DNA of 64,000 nt, from the NCBI RefSeq assembly GCF_008801715.1, contig NZ_VZPG01000002.1, positions 434,001 to 498,000 on the forward strand. The letters run 5' to 3'. Within the stretch, counting starts at the first letter, position 1; each line of letters opens with the position of its first letter. This document shows positions 7,680 to 16,716 of this stretch, piece by piece. Source of the DNA: Pseudochrobactrum saccharolyticum. Its GTDB lineage: Bacteria > Pseudomonadota > Alphaproteobacteria > Rhizobiales > Rhizobiaceae. The position numbers were made by a program, and so were the translations under genes. The notes beneath the pieces are model-generated. The model worked only from the letters and a program-made list of their open reading frames with translations, had not been told where the DNA came from and did not search any database.

Positions 7680-9914
7680 ATGGATAATAGCGACGATCTT
7701 TTTTCGAATATTCTCAGCAATGCACGCGGACGTCAGGCGATACAGCCTGAATCTCCGGTCAGTGTTGCCGAAACTGTTTCGTCCCCTCTTGAGCCTGCAC
7801 CTGTCGCAAAGCCGGCAACAGAATTGCGCCCTGCGCCTGCCGTGAAACCTGCTGTCACTGAGCCTGCTCCAAAACCTGTCGCAGAGCTTCGCCCCGCTGA
7901 TTCAAAACCAGTCGCAGAGCTTCGCCCCGCTCCGACTTCTGCACCTGTCGCGGAACTCCGTTCTGCTCCGGCAAGTTCCGATGGCAGCGATTATAACGCC
8001 TCCGCCATTCGGGTTCTTGAAGGGCTGGAGCCGGTTCGCTTACGTCCGGGCATGTATATCGGTGGTACCGACGAAAAAGCACTGCACCATTTGTTTGCCG
8101 AAGTCATCGACAATGCGATGGACGAAGCTGTTGCCGGTCATGCCAATTTCATTGATGTTAATCTCGATGCTGAAGGCTTCCTGACTGTCAGCGATAACGG
8201 ACGCGGTATTCCGGTTGAAAACCACCCGCAGGTGCCGGGCAAATCCACGCTTGAAGTGATTATGACCAAGCTTCACGCGGGTGGTAAATTTGACGGCAAA
8301 GCCTATGAAACCTCCGGCGGTTTGCACGGCGTGGGTGTTTCGGTGGTCAATGCGCTGTCCGACCTGCTGGAAGTCGAAGTGGCGCGTGCCCGTCGTCTCT
8401 ATCGTCTGCGCTTTTCGCGCGGCCTGCCATTGGGCGATCTGGAAGAACTGGGAGAAGTGCATAACCGTCGCGGTACGCGTGTGCGTTTCCATCCCGATCC
8501 GGATATTTTCGGTAAGAATGCGAAATTTGATCCTGAGCGCCTTTACCGTATGGCACGCTCAAAAGCCTATCTGTTCGGCGGCGTTGAAATTCGCTGGTCT
8601 TGCGACCCGTCTTTGCTCGATCCGAAAAAAGGCATTCCGGAAAAAGCCGTTTTCCATTTTCCGGGTGGTCTGAAGGACTTCCTCGCCGCCTCGCTCGGCA
8701 AAGAATTTATGGTCACCAGAGAGATTTTCTCCGGCAAGACCGAAAAACAAGGCGGTCACGGTGCCGTTGAATGGGCCATTGCATGGTATGGCGGCGACAG
8801 TTTCGTCCACTCCTATTGTAACACCATTCCGACCGGCGAAGGCGGTACGCATGAAGCGGGTCTGCGTCTGGCGCTGACACGCGGCCTGAAAGCCTATGCG
8901 GAACTGACCAATAATAAACGCGCTTCGGTGATTACCACTGATGACGTGATGATTTCTGCCGCCGGTATGATGTCGGTTTTCATCCGCGAACCGGAATTTG
9001 TCGGTCAGACTAAAGACAAGCTGGCAACAGTTGAAGCGCAGCGCATCGTGGAAAATGCGATCCGCGATCCGTTTGACCACTGGCTGGCAGCCTCCCCGCA
9101 GGAAGCCTCGAAACTGCTCGACTGGGTTGTTGAACGTGCGGAAGAGCGTCTGCGTCGCCGTCAGGAAAAAGAAACCACCCGTAAGACTGCAACACGCAAA
9201 TTGCGTCTGCCGGGCAAACTGGCTGACTGCTCGCAGAATTCGGCTGCCGGTGCGGAATTGTTTATCGTTGAGGGTGACTCGGCGGGAGGCTCTGCAAAAC
9301 AGGCACGTAACCGTACCAATCAGGCGATTTTGCCGCTGCGCGGTAAAATCCTCAACGTGGCCAGCGCCGGTCGTGACAAGCTGACAGCCAACCAGCAGAT
9401 CGGTGATCTGGTGCAGGCACTCGGCTGTGGCACACGCAAGAATTATCGTGAAGATGATCTGCGTTATGACCGCATCATCATCATGACCGATGCTGACGTC
9501 GATGGTGCGCATATTGCATCGCTACTCATCACTTTCTTCTATCAGGAAATGCCGCAGCTGATTACCGGCGGGCATCTCTATCTTGCAGTGCCACCGCTTT
9601 ACCGCCTCAGTCAGGGTGGTAAAGTTGCCTATGCCCGCGATGATGCCCATAAAGATGAGCTGATCCGCACGATGTTTACAGGCAAAAGCAAGATCGAAAT
9701 CGGCCGCTTTAAGGGTCTTGGCGAAATGCGTGCCGACCAGCTTAAAGAAACGACCATGGATCCGAAGAAGCGTACTTTGCTGCGCGTGGATCTGATGGAA
9801 GATGAAAACGGCTCGACCAAATCTACGGTGGATGACCTGATGGGTACCAAGCCAGAAGCCCGCTTCCGCTTCATTCAGGAAAATGCTGAATTCGTTCAGG
9901 AGCTGGATATTTAA
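7680..9914 (+). CDS. parE: DNA topoisomerase IV subunit B
   Basis: A 744-residue ATPase subunit of topoisomerase IV, which decatenates replicated chromosomes with ParC. The GHKL ATPase shows RPGMYIGG, DNGRGIPV and SGGLHGVGVSVVNALS; the TOPRIM domain shows EGDSAGGSA, PLRGKILNV and the metal site DADVDGAH; the C-terminus has RFKGLGEM. The family core starts near residue 107. Before it lies a Pro/Ala-rich linker (residues about 20-103) with four copies of a KPVAELRP-like unit. A LexA box upstream suggests SOS control. ParC is not in the window. Confidence 0.97.
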   Translation: MDNSDDLFSNILSNARGRQAIQPESPVSVAETVSSPLEPAPVAKPATELRPAPAVKPAVTEPAPKPVAELRPADSKPVAELRPAPTSAPVAELRSAPASSDGSDYNASAIRVLEGLEPVRLRPGMYIGGTDEKALHHLFAEVIDNAMDEAVAGHANFIDVNLDAEGFLTVSDNGRGIPVENHPQVPGKSTLEVIMTKLHAGGKFDGKAYETSGGLHGVGVSVVNALSDLLEVEVARARRLYRLRFSRGLPLGDLEELGEVHNRRGTRVRFHPDPDIFGKNAKFDPERLYRMARSKAYLFGGVEIRWSCDPSLLDPKKGIPEKAVFHFPGGLKDFLAASLGKEFMVTREIFSGKTEKQGGHGAVEWAIAWYGGDSFVHSYCNTIPTGEGGTHEAGLRLALTRGLKAYAELTNNKRASVITTDDVMISAAGMMSVFIREPEFVGQTKDKLATVEAQRIVENAIRDPFDHWLAASPQEASKLLDWVVERAEERLRRRQEKETTRKTATRKLRLPGKLADCSQNSAAGAELFIVEGDSAGGSAKQARNRTNQAILPLRGKILNVASAGRDKLTANQQIGDLVQALGCGTRKNYREDDLRYDRIIIMTDADVDGAHIASLLITFFYQEMPQLITGGHLYLAVPPLYRLSQGGKVAYARDDAHKDELIRTMFTGKSKIEIGRFKGLGEMRADQLKETTMDPKKRTLLRVDLMEDENGSTKSTVDDLMGTKPEARFRFIQENAEFVQELDI
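7810..7967 (+). repeat. Degenerate KPVAELRP-coding repeats inside parE
   Basis: Four 8-residue units at residues 44-51, 65-72, 76-83 and 88-95. The two central copies share 21 identical bases (7878-7898 and 7911-7931, period 33). Confidence 0.8.
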
Positions 9915-9969
9915 GGCTTTGGCCCAAGGCTTCGCCTTGTACATTAGCGATAATATCAGACATCATTCC

Positions 9970-10009
9970 AGAGCGGTTCCGGTGAATACGGAAACGTCAG
10001 AACCGCCCT
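9970..10009. repeat. Palindromic intergenic element after parE
   Basis: AGAGCGGTTCCGG ... CAGAACCGCCCT forms an inverted repeat (GCGGTTC / GAACCGC) with an internal CCGGTGAATACGG-type core. Further ATTCCGGTGAA fragments lie at about 10055-10075. It resembles small repeats widespread between genes in Rhizobiales. A separate short hairpin (CAAGGC-TTC-GCCTTG, 9925-9939) lies nearer the parE stop but has no T-run. Confidence 0.5.
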
Positions 10010-10168
10010 GTTGCTTTTACACGCATCTTGTTCCGGTCGAAACAGGACAAGAAATCATTCCGGTGAACTGATTTCCCTGCATAGGCGCTTCACACTTTTG
10101 GGGATGCGCTCCAACTCTGGCAATATATTCTGATCTGAATTGCCAAGACCGTTTAACCGGAGCTGCTG

Positions 10169-10843
10169 ATGTGCGCCGCGAAATTCATAATCCGGACAAT
10201 TGATGAACTCCGGCAGAGATTTGAATCTGAAGCGGCCAATAAGAATATTTTAGTTGCCGGAATATGCGGATTAGCAGGAGCCGGAAAAACCACTTTATGT
10301 CGGCAGCTCACAGCAATATCAGGTTTCAATATTGTACATCTGAGCTGTGACCGCTTCTCTTCCCATAGTTATGCTGACCGTCAGGCAAGCATTGAGAGCG
10401 CCTATGCTTCCGGCATAACAGAGCATATCGCTTTTGCTGAAAATCCGCAGAACTGGTATGCCTATGATGATATAATAGCTGCCATCCACGCATTAAGAGC
10501 GCACGGACATTACAGCTACAATCGCGCATGGAACGGGAAAACTGGCAATCTGGACGAGCATTACAATATTACGCTGTCTGAAAACGCTCCGTCCATTGTG
10601 TTATGCGATGGTATTTATCTTCTTCATGAACCGATAAGCACTGCATTAGACATCATCATTCTGGTCGATACTCCGGTTGAAGTTACGGTGCAGCGCGGGC
10701 AGAAACGGGTAAACGACAATACGGATCATTTTATGTCTATGGAGCGCCTCAGGCAGACATATACTATGCCGTATTTTGAGGCACTCTCAGGTCATGCCGA
10801 TATTCTGTTTCAACCGGAATCTGCCCCATCTGACTGCGTTTAA
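10169..10843 (+). CDS. P-loop kinase of the uridine kinase / phosphoribulokinase type
   Basis: A 224-residue protein with Walker A GLAGAGKTT at about residues 34-42, a DRF motif (HLSCDRFSS) where uridine kinases have their substrate Asp, and LCDGIYLL resembling the Walker B/ExxxLL region of the family. The central YDDIIAAIHALRAHG also matches the layout of uridine/pantothenate kinase-like proteins. The acceptor is unknown. It sits alone between parE and the convergent polymerase gene. Assignment to the superfamily is firm, to a substrate not possible. Confidence 0.75.
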   Translation: MCAAKFIIRTIDELRQRFESEAANKNILVAGICGLAGAGKTTLCRQLTAISGFNIVHLSCDRFSSHSYADRQASIESAYASGITEHIAFAENPQNWYAYDDIIAAIHALRAHGHYSYNRAWNGKTGNLDEHYNITLSENAPSIVLCDGIYLLHEPISTALDIIILVDTPVEVTVQRGQKRVNDNTDHFMSMERLRQTYTMPYFEALSGHADILFQPESAPSDCV

Positions 10844-10863
10844 GCAGTCTGCATCAAAGCAGA

Positions 10864-12123
10864 TCAATAATCATCCAGATCAGGAATGCGGCCAAAAGCG
10901 ATTTTACCGCCAATATAAGAGCCGGGGGCAATAGATGGTCCGAGGCTCAGAACATCCGAACCGAATTGTTTGCGCACGCGGTCAAGCGTATCTGAAACCT
11001 GCTCCCAGCGCTGCTGACGCTGCTTGTCTTGCGGCTCATCAAACAAATCATGACTGTCGACCACCTCACCGGACAGATGATGCAGATAAATATGCACATT
11101 CTTGACCTGCCGGAAATCAGCCTTGCGAAACGACGGGTGCATGAGCAATCGCCGGTGCAACTGCGAGAGACAGGTGAGAAAACAATGATCGTCCCGTGAC
11201 GGCGGGAACACACCTTCAACCGAGACGGATTCCTGCCCCTTGATCCGCCAGCCATAAACCAGAGCACCGGCACGATAATGCTCCTTACGCAAACGGCGCG
11301 AAGCACTCATACAAAGCAGCCGCGCGCATTGCAGTATCTTATCCGGCTGGCGCCAGTCCCGCGGCAGCACACGGCCATGGCCGAACATACGGCGATGCGT
11401 TTCCTGTTTCTCCACCGCATAGCCATGTAATCCGGCGATGAAACGCTCGCCTTCAACACTATTCCAGATCGCGCGCCCTTGTTTCGGACTGATCTTCCAG
11501 AGTTCTTCAACCGTCGCAATACCGGAGCGGAGTAAACGTGCCTCCACGCCTGCGGCAATGCCCGGAAGATCACGCAGTTTCAGCCCTAAAAAACGATGCG
11601 GAATATCCTCCGGCCGCACAATCACCAAGCCGTCCGGCTTGTCGATTTCCGCAGCAATTTTGGCCAGTAGCTCATTGGGCGCAACGCCTATAGAACAGGT
11701 CAGTGCCGAGCCGAGTTTCTCACGCAATGCCGCTTTAATTGCCAGCCCCAAAGCCTCTGCCTGTCGGGACTCTGACGGCAGCAAGCGGCAAACCAGTTCA
11801 TCAATTGAGCGCACGCTGCCTATCGGCAGCACCGTATCAATAATATCCAGTATTTTGTGATGAAGTTTGACATATTCATCCGGCCGCGCTTCCACAATCG
11901 CAATCTCAGGGCAGATTGCCCGTGCCTCACGTACCGATGTGCCGGTTTTCAGACCAAGCTTCTTCGCCTCCTTACTGGCCGCAATCAGACCGGTAAATTC
12001 ACTGGCATGAGGCACAACGCCCACCGGCCTGCCCTGCAAAGCAGGATTCATCTGCTGCTCGGCACTGGCAAAAAAACTGTCAAAATCGAGATAAAGCCGT
12101 TCCGGCAGATCAGGTTTACGCAT
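10864..12123 (-). CDS. Y-family DNA polymerase (DinB/UmuC-like)
   Basis: A 419-residue translesion polymerase. The palm has YLDFDSFFASAEQ and SIDEL, retaining the catalytic Asp and Asp-Glu, so unlike ImuB it should be active. A helix-hairpin-helix region (LRDLPGIAAGVEARL) and a little-finger domain follow. I place the start at ATG 12123: an upstream ATG would add 19 codons, but these would span a perfect LexA box (12148-12162), and the family begins at about this point. It diverges from the pol IV gene at 32.8 kb, which has a zinc-binding N-terminus absent here. SOS induction is expected. Confidence 0.85.
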   Translation of the reverse strand: MRKPDLPERLYLDFDSFFASAEQQMNPALQGRPVGVVPHASEFTGLIAASKEAKKLGLKTGTSVREARAICPEIAIVEARPDEYVKLHHKILDIIDTVLPIGSVRSIDELVCRLLPSESRQAEALGLAIKAALREKLGSALTCSIGVAPNELLAKIAAEIDKPDGLVIVRPEDIPHRFLGLKLRDLPGIAAGVEARLLRSGIATVEELWKISPKQGRAIWNSVEGERFIAGLHGYAVEKQETHRRMFGHGRVLPRDWRQPDKILQCARLLCMSASRRLRKEHYRAGALVYGWRIKGQESVSVEGVFPPSRDDHCFLTCLSQLHRRLLMHPSFRKADFRQVKNVHIYLHHLSGEVVDSHDLFDEPQDKQRQQRWEQVSDTLDRVRKQFGSDVLSLGPSIAPGSYIGGKIAFGRIPDLDDY

Positions 12124-12147
12124 GGGTTTTGTTCCGCAACTATTACG

Positions 12148-12162
12148 GAACAAAATAGGAAC
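12148..12162 (-). promoter_or_regulatory. LexA box upstream of the first Y-family polymerase
   Basis: On the minus strand GTTC-CTATTTT-GTTC, ending 24 nt before the chosen start codon. Its downstream half also forms an inverted repeat GTTCCG ... CGGAAC (12131-12151). Confidence 0.85.
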
Positions 12163-12187
12163 ATTAAATGGTTTTGGCAAGCCTGAA

Positions 12188-12661
12188 TTACAAATCAGCC
12201 TGCATTTTCACCTTTTCCACAACCCGCGCCAGACTGTCTGACCATTCTTCATAGCGGCGGATAATCCGGAAACCGCATTTCTCATAAAGCTTTATTGCAG
12301 GTAAATTGCGTGCATGGGTGCCGATTTCCGCAGTCTGAAATCCGAGCATAACAATCTGTGCCAGCAATGCATCAACCAGCAATGTGCCGATGCCCTGCCC
12401 GTGATGCGCCGGATCCACCCAGATATCAGATATATAATTCTGATTGGTATCGCGTGCGCCCCAGCCGCAGATCACGCCATTCTGCTCAGCGACGAGAATA
12501 TAATCCAGATAATCCTGTGCTGAATGCAAAAAAGCCAGTTCAGCGCGTCTGCGCTGATCCGGCTCTTCTGTTTCATGACTGAATATGTGGGAAGCCCATG
12601 CATCAGCTCCGATACGGGCAATCATCGCCAGATCAGCGTTTGTTGCCTGCCGGAGCTGCAT
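12188..12661 (-). CDS. GNAT-family N-acetyltransferase
   Basis: A 157-residue acetyl-CoA-dependent acyltransferase. The acetyl-CoA pocket motif is VDPAHHGQGIGTLLVDALL (residues about 87-105), and motif B, LYEKCGF, follows. A conserved-looking start MQLRQATNADLAMIARIG matches many small GNATs. The substrate is unknown. It starts 6 nt after the gatA stop on the same strand, so it is probably read through from gatA, although there is no functional link. Confidence 0.88.
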   Translation of the reverse strand: MQLRQATNADLAMIARIGADAWASHIFSHETEEPDQRRRAELAFLHSAQDYLDYILVAEQNGVICGWGARDTNQNYISDIWVDPAHHGQGIGTLLVDALLAQIVMLGFQTAEIGTHARNLPAIKLYEKCGFRIIRRYEEWSDSLARVVEKVKMQADL

Positions 12662-12667
12662 GCAGTG

Positions 12668-14149
12668 TTACCACCAACGTTTAGGCGCGAACTGGCCTGC
12701 AGCCTGCTCAATCACATGAGCTGCCTGAAACAGTGCTTCTTCCTCAAACGGACGGCCAATCAGCTGGAGACCAAGCGGCAGACCATTTTCGGACAGACCG
12801 GCAGGTACGGAAATACCCGGCAGGCCAGCCATGTTCACAGTAACGGTGAAGATATCATTGAGATACATTTTCACCGGATCAGCGGCCAGTTCCTTATCGC
12901 CCAGCTTGAAGGCCGCGGATGGCGTTGCTGGTGTCAGGATTGCATCCACACCGGCAGCAAACACATCTTCAAAGTCTTTCTTAATCAGCGTGCGGATTTT
13001 CTGCGCCTTGACGTAATAGGCGTCATAATAACCGGCTGACAGCACATAAGTGCCGATCATGATGCGGCGTTTGACTTCCTTGCCGAAACCTTCCGCACGG
13101 GTGTTTTCGTACATTTCAACAATGTCTTTACCCGGTACACGCAGGCCGTAACGAACGCCGTCATAACGTGCGAGGTTCGACGATGCTTCAGCCGGTGCCA
13201 CAATGTAATAAACAGCCAGTGCTTGCTCGGTATGCGGCAGCGAAATGTCAACAACTTCCGCACCGGCATCTTTCAGCCACTGAACGCCCTGCGCCCAGAG
13301 TTTTTCGATTTCTGCCGGCATACCGTCAATGCGATATTCGCGCGGAATACCGATTTTCATGCCTTTTACGGATTTGCCAAGGGCTGCTTCATAATCAGGA
13401 ACCGGCAGATCGACAGACGTCGTGTCTTTCAGATCAACCGAAGCCATTGATTTGAGCAGAATTGCGCTGTCACGCACATCACGGGCAATCGGGCCTGCCT
13501 GATCGAGCGACGATGCGAAAGCAATTGTGCCCCAACGGGAAACACGACCATAAGTCGGCTTGATACCAACAGTACCGGTGAAAGCCGCAGGCTGACGGAT
13601 CGAGCCGCCGGTGTCGGTTGCGGTTGCACCGGCGCAAAGACGTGCAGCCACAGCCGCAGCAGAACCACCGGAAGAACCGCCCGGAACCAGCTTCTCTTCC
13701 GAGCCTTCTGCGCGCCAAGGGCTGACCACAGGACCATAATAAGATGTTTCATTGGAGGAGCCCATTGCGAACTCGTCCATATTCAGCTTGCCGAGCATAA
13801 CCGCACCGTCTGCCCAGAGATTGGCAGTAACAGTCGATTCATAATCCGGCTTGAAGCCATCGAGAATATGCGAACAGGCCTGCGTATGATCGCCTTTGGT
13901 TGCAAACAGGTCTTTTACGCCGAGCGGAATACCTTCCAGCGCACCGGCCTCGCCTTTTGCCAGACGTTCATCCGAAGCCTTGGCCATCGAACGGGCTTTA
14001 TCATGGGTAACGCTGACATAGGCGTTGATCGCACCATTCGCTTCATCAATCGCCTTGAGATAGGCATCGGCCAGTTCGGTTGCGGTAAAGGCTTTGGCCT
14101 TCAGCTTGTCACGCGCCTCGGCAATGGTGAGTGCGGTTAAATCAGTCAT
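12668..14149 (-). CDS. gatA: Aspartyl/glutamyl-tRNA amidotransferase subunit A
   Basis: A 493-residue amidase subunit of GatCAB, which converts Glu-tRNA(Gln) to Gln-tRNA(Gln), needed because most alphaproteobacteria lack GlnRS. The Ser-cisSer-Lys triad is visible: Lys in [11 protein letters not shown], cis-Ser in [15 protein letters not shown], and the nucleophile in [11 protein letters not shown]. The ATG at 14149 has AGGA 8 nt upstream. gatC lies 126 nt upstream on the same strand. gatB is not in this window, so the complex is encoded at more than one site or gatB follows beyond an altered neighbourhood. Confidence 0.97.
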   Translation of the reverse strand: MTDLTALTIAEARDKLKAKAFTATELADAYLKAIDEANGAINAYVSVTHDKARSMAKASDERLAKGEAGALEGIPLGVKDLFATKGDHTQACSHILDGFKPDYESTVTANLWADGAVMLGKLNMDEFAMGSSNETSYYGPVVSPWRAEGSEEKLVPGGSSGGSAAAVAARLCAGATATDTGGSIRQPAAFTGTVGIKPTYGRVSRWGTIAFASSLDQAGPIARDVRDSAILLKSMASVDLKDTTSVDLPVPDYEAALGKSVKGMKIGIPREYRIDGMPAEIEKLWAQGVQWLKDAGAEVVDISLPHTEQALAVYYIVAPAEASSNLARYDGVRYGLRVPGKDIVEMYENTRAEGFGKEVKRRIMIGTYVLSAGYYDAYYVKAQKIRTLIKKDFEDVFAAGVDAILTPATPSAAFKLGDKELAADPVKMYLNDIFTVTVNMAGLPGISVPAGLSENGLPLGLQLIGRPFEEEALFQAAHVIEQAAGQFAPKRWW

Positions 14150-14275
14150 TCTATCAATCCTGTTCAGGGCTTTTTATGTGCTGTCCGCACTATTTCAAAA
14201 ACCGGACTTCGCGTCGGGAGCAGTTACAGCTCATATTGAAACAGGAAACAGCAGTCGGATGGATCAGGGCGGGGA

Positions 14276-14563
14276 TTATTCGATAACCTTTGGCACCATG
14301 AAGAAGTTTTCTTCCGTGATTGGTGCATTGGATACGATTTCCGAAGCGATATTGCCGTCAGACACCTTGTCTTCACGCAGACGCATGGCGGTCGGAATAA
14401 CTGAGGTCATCGGCTCCACGCCATCGACATTCACGCTGTCGAGCGATTGCACAAAGCCCAGAATAACATTGAGTTCACCGGTCATTTTCTCGGCTTGTTC
14501 TTCATTGACCGCAATACGGGCAAGATGCGCAACGCGCTTGACTGTAGTTAAATCGACGGACAT
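14276..14563 (-). CDS. gatC: Aspartyl/glutamyl-tRNA amidotransferase subunit C
   Basis: A 95-residue belt subunit holding GatA and GatB together. The typical start [17 protein letters not shown] and the ending [14 protein letters not shown] are both present. The chosen ATG at 14563 has GGAG 7 nt upstream; an earlier ATG seven codons upstream lacks such a site and lies outside the family alignment. Transcribed towards gatA. Confidence 0.95.
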   Translation of the reverse strand: MSVDLTTVKRVAHLARIAVNEEQAEKMTGELNVILGFVQSLDSVNVDGVEPMTSVIPTAMRLREDKVSDGNIASEIVSNAPITEENFFMVPKVIE

Positions 14564-14850
14564 GTCGTTCTCCGATAAATGCAATCACGGCCTCGCAAAC
14601 GGCCGCGCTTATTGTGTCATAACCGGCTATAACCCTGCACCCGCTCAAGTGCAATATTGACGCGAAATTTTACGACTGTTTCGTCATGCCTCGCTGAATG
14701 GGACTTCACATATCCGTGATAAATGCAGGCATCACCATAAAAGCATGACACTGTTAAAAGCAACAGTAACCTTATTCACCACAATATATTAATGTGCAAA
14801 AGTAATTAATTTAAATTATTTGCCATTTTTTTAAATAACAAGGGACAATA

Positions 14851-15330
14851 ATGACCAAATTTACATTAAGACCAATTTCAAATAGTAGCAAGTATTTAAC
14901 AGTTACAGATCTTAACTTAGGCAGAAAATATCTCCAAGTTACAGACTTAGACCCAAGACCACAATTTGCGGATAGCGTTATTTTCGAATCAAACCAAACA
15001 CCAAATAGTAATGTACTTTCACCTGATACAGCCACAATAAAAGATGTAACTTCAGGAGTATTTATCTATATTGACACTGATTTTGACTCTTATGGTGCAT
15101 CTTTTGCAAAATTAACTCCAGAAATGAACAACGCCTCCCAATTTACAATACAAATGATTGATGAAAATACATGCTATATATTGAGTAACTACGTAAATGG
15201 TACAAATCCATTTGTGAACTACAATACATCATGTGCTTTGTCTTATTGGAAGAATGATCCAAATACTTATTTTTCAAAAAGCCCTGCTTTTCCAGATCAA
15301 AAGCTATGGTACATAGATATAGTAGAATAA
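14851..15330 (+). CDS. AT-rich orphan protein, 159 residues, possible beta-trefoil
   Basis: I do not recognise this gene. By hand count it has 154 G/C in 480 bases (32%), far below its neighbours, and uses A/T-ending codons throughout, a sign of recent transfer. AGGGAC precedes the ATG. The protein has no signal peptide or membrane segment and appears rich in short beta strands. KYLTVTDLN (residues 14-22) and KYLQVTDLD (26-34) are a 12-residue-period duplication. Near the end, QKLWYIDIVE and the overall length of one trefoil domain suggest a lectin-like beta-trefoil, which is inference only. It interrupts the gatC / hydrolase / ruvX neighbourhood. Confidence 0.7.
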   Translation: MTKFTLRPISNSSKYLTVTDLNLGRKYLQVTDLDPRPQFADSVIFESNQTPNSNVLSPDTATIKDVTSGVFIYIDTDFDSYGASFAKLTPEMNNASQFTIQMIDENTCYILSNYVNGTNPFVNYNTSCALSYWKNDPNTYFSKSPAFPDQKLWYIDIVE

Positions 15331-15351
15331 TGTAGAAATAAATTTGACAAC

Positions 15352-15386
15352 CTCCCCGCCTAAATCATAAGCGGGGAGAGTTTCAT
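15352..15386. terminator. Terminator-like hairpin between the orphan gene and the hydrolase
   Basis: CTCCCCGC (15352-15359) pairs perfectly with GCGGGGAG (15371-15378), followed by AGTTTCATTTT. It can serve both convergent genes. Confidence 0.75.
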
Positions 15387-15387
15387 T

Positions 15388-16101
15388 TTAAACACTCAAT
15401 GCTTTCCCGACTTCCAGAACCTTAACTTCCGTTGAGGTCTTCTCCATACCGTGTACAAAATCATCTGCTGTTGCATCCAGCAGGCCGAATGTACCGAAAT
15501 GGCAAGGGATGGCTGTTTTGAGCGCGGGGAAATAACGCTGACAGGCCAATGCGGCCACTGCACCGCCCATGGTAAAGCGGTCACCGACCGGCACCAGAGC
15601 AATCTCCGGCTGATGCAATTCATTAATCAGCGCCATATCGGAGAAAATATCCGTATCCCCCATATGATAAAGCACCGGCGCGCCCTCATCATCAAAATGG
15701 AACACCAAGCCATTGGCATTACCAAGCGAATGGGAAATACCGTCTTCCGTCAAACTTGCGGAAGAATGCAGTGCATTGACGAATGTTACAGAAAATCCGT
15801 CGTGAAAGACTGTACCGCCGGTATTCGTCGGATCGACTTTCGCGACACCACGATGCTCCAGCCAGTCACAAAGATCAGCATTGGCGATAACCGTTGCACC
15901 TGTTTCTTTGGCGATGCGAATGGTGTCGCCGACATGATCACCATGGCCATGGGTCAGTGCAATATGCGTCACGCCTTTGGTCACTTCAGCAAAATCCAAA
16001 GCGGAACCGGTCGGGCTCTGACTGATGAAAGGGTCGATCAGAATGACCGCCTGCGAAGTTTCAACGCGGAAAGCAGAATGGCCGAGCCAGGTGATTTTCA
16101 T
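15388..16101 (-). CDS. Metal-dependent hydrolase, UPF0173 / beta-lactamase-fold family
   Basis: A 237-residue metallo-beta-lactamase-fold protein. The start [14 protein letters not shown] and the metal motif [11 protein letters not shown] are classic for UPF0173, with further metal ligands in HMGDTD and PCHFGTFG. The true substrate is unknown; such proteins are hydrolases of phosphoesters or thioesters. The start at 16101 is chosen over an upstream in-frame ATG because the family begins MKITW. Divergent from ruvX, with about 100 nt between them. Confidence 0.92.
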   Translation of the reverse strand: MKITWLGHSAFRVETSQAVILIDPFISQSPTGSALDFAEVTKGVTHIALTHGHGDHVGDTIRIAKETGATVIANADLCDWLEHRGVAKVDPTNTGGTVFHDGFSVTFVNALHSSASLTEDGISHSLGNANGLVFHFDDEGAPVLYHMGDTDIFSDMALINELHQPEIALVPVGDRFTMGGAVAALACQRYFPALKTAIPCHFGTFGLLDATADDFVHGMEKTSTEVKVLEVGKALSV

Positions 16102-16200
16102 GATATTCCCTTTGCCGATGCATATTGTTATAGGCACAGTTAGAATGCACTGCACTGTCTTTGCAATATAGTATGACATTACCGGATCAGGAAACGAGAT

Positions 16201-16686
16201 ATGGCTGTATCAACAATTGAAGAGCTTGCGGCAAGCCTGAGCTATGGTCAGCTGGTTGCCGGTCTTGATCTGGGTACCAAAACCATCGGCATCGCTGTCT
16301 CTGATCTCGGACTTTCCTTCTCCCATCCACGCCCCGTTCTGAAACGACGCAAATTCACGCTGGATGCGCAGGAACTGCTGGAACTGCTGCAAAAAGAAAA
16401 GATTTCAGCCGTGGTTATCGGCCTGCCGGTCAATATGGACGGCACGGAAGGCCCGCGTGTGCAGGCCACCCGCGCTTTTGTACGCAATATGGAAAAGCTC
16501 ACCGATATTCCGTTTATCTATTGGGATGAGCGGCTTTCAACGGTCGCTGCAGAGCGTGCTTTGATCGGCATGGATGTTTCCCGCGCCAAACGCGCAGAGC
16601 GGATTGATTCCGCTGCTGCCTCGTTCATTTTGCAGGGGGCACTTGACCGGCTGCATATGCTGCGTCGCGACAATGAACAGGATTAG
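16201..16686 (+). CDS. ruvX: Putative pre-16S rRNA nuclease / Holliday junction resolvase homologue
   Basis: A 161-residue YqgF/RuvX protein with an RNase H-like fold. Motifs: [15 protein letters not shown] (first catalytic Asp), [26 protein letters not shown] (Glu), and [12 protein letters not shown] (last Asp). It acts in maturation of the 16S rRNA 5' end in E. coli and has been proposed as a resolvase. Monocistronic, convergent with the aidB-like gene 30 nt away. Confidence 0.94.
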   Translation: MAVSTIEELAASLSYGQLVAGLDLGTKTIGIAVSDLGLSFSHPRPVLKRRKFTLDAQELLELLQKEKISAVVIGLPVNMDGTEGPRVQATRAFVRNMEKLTDIPFIYWDERLSTVAAERALIGMDVSRAKRAERIDSAAASFILQGALDRLHMLRRDNEQD

Positions 16687-16716
16687 TCAGCCCTCCGTCA
16701 ATGAGCCGGTTGCAGC

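Noticed and set aside
8559-9512. A long open frame antisense to parE
   Set aside because: Lies wholly inside the conserved parE core, with no SD and no recognisable domain.
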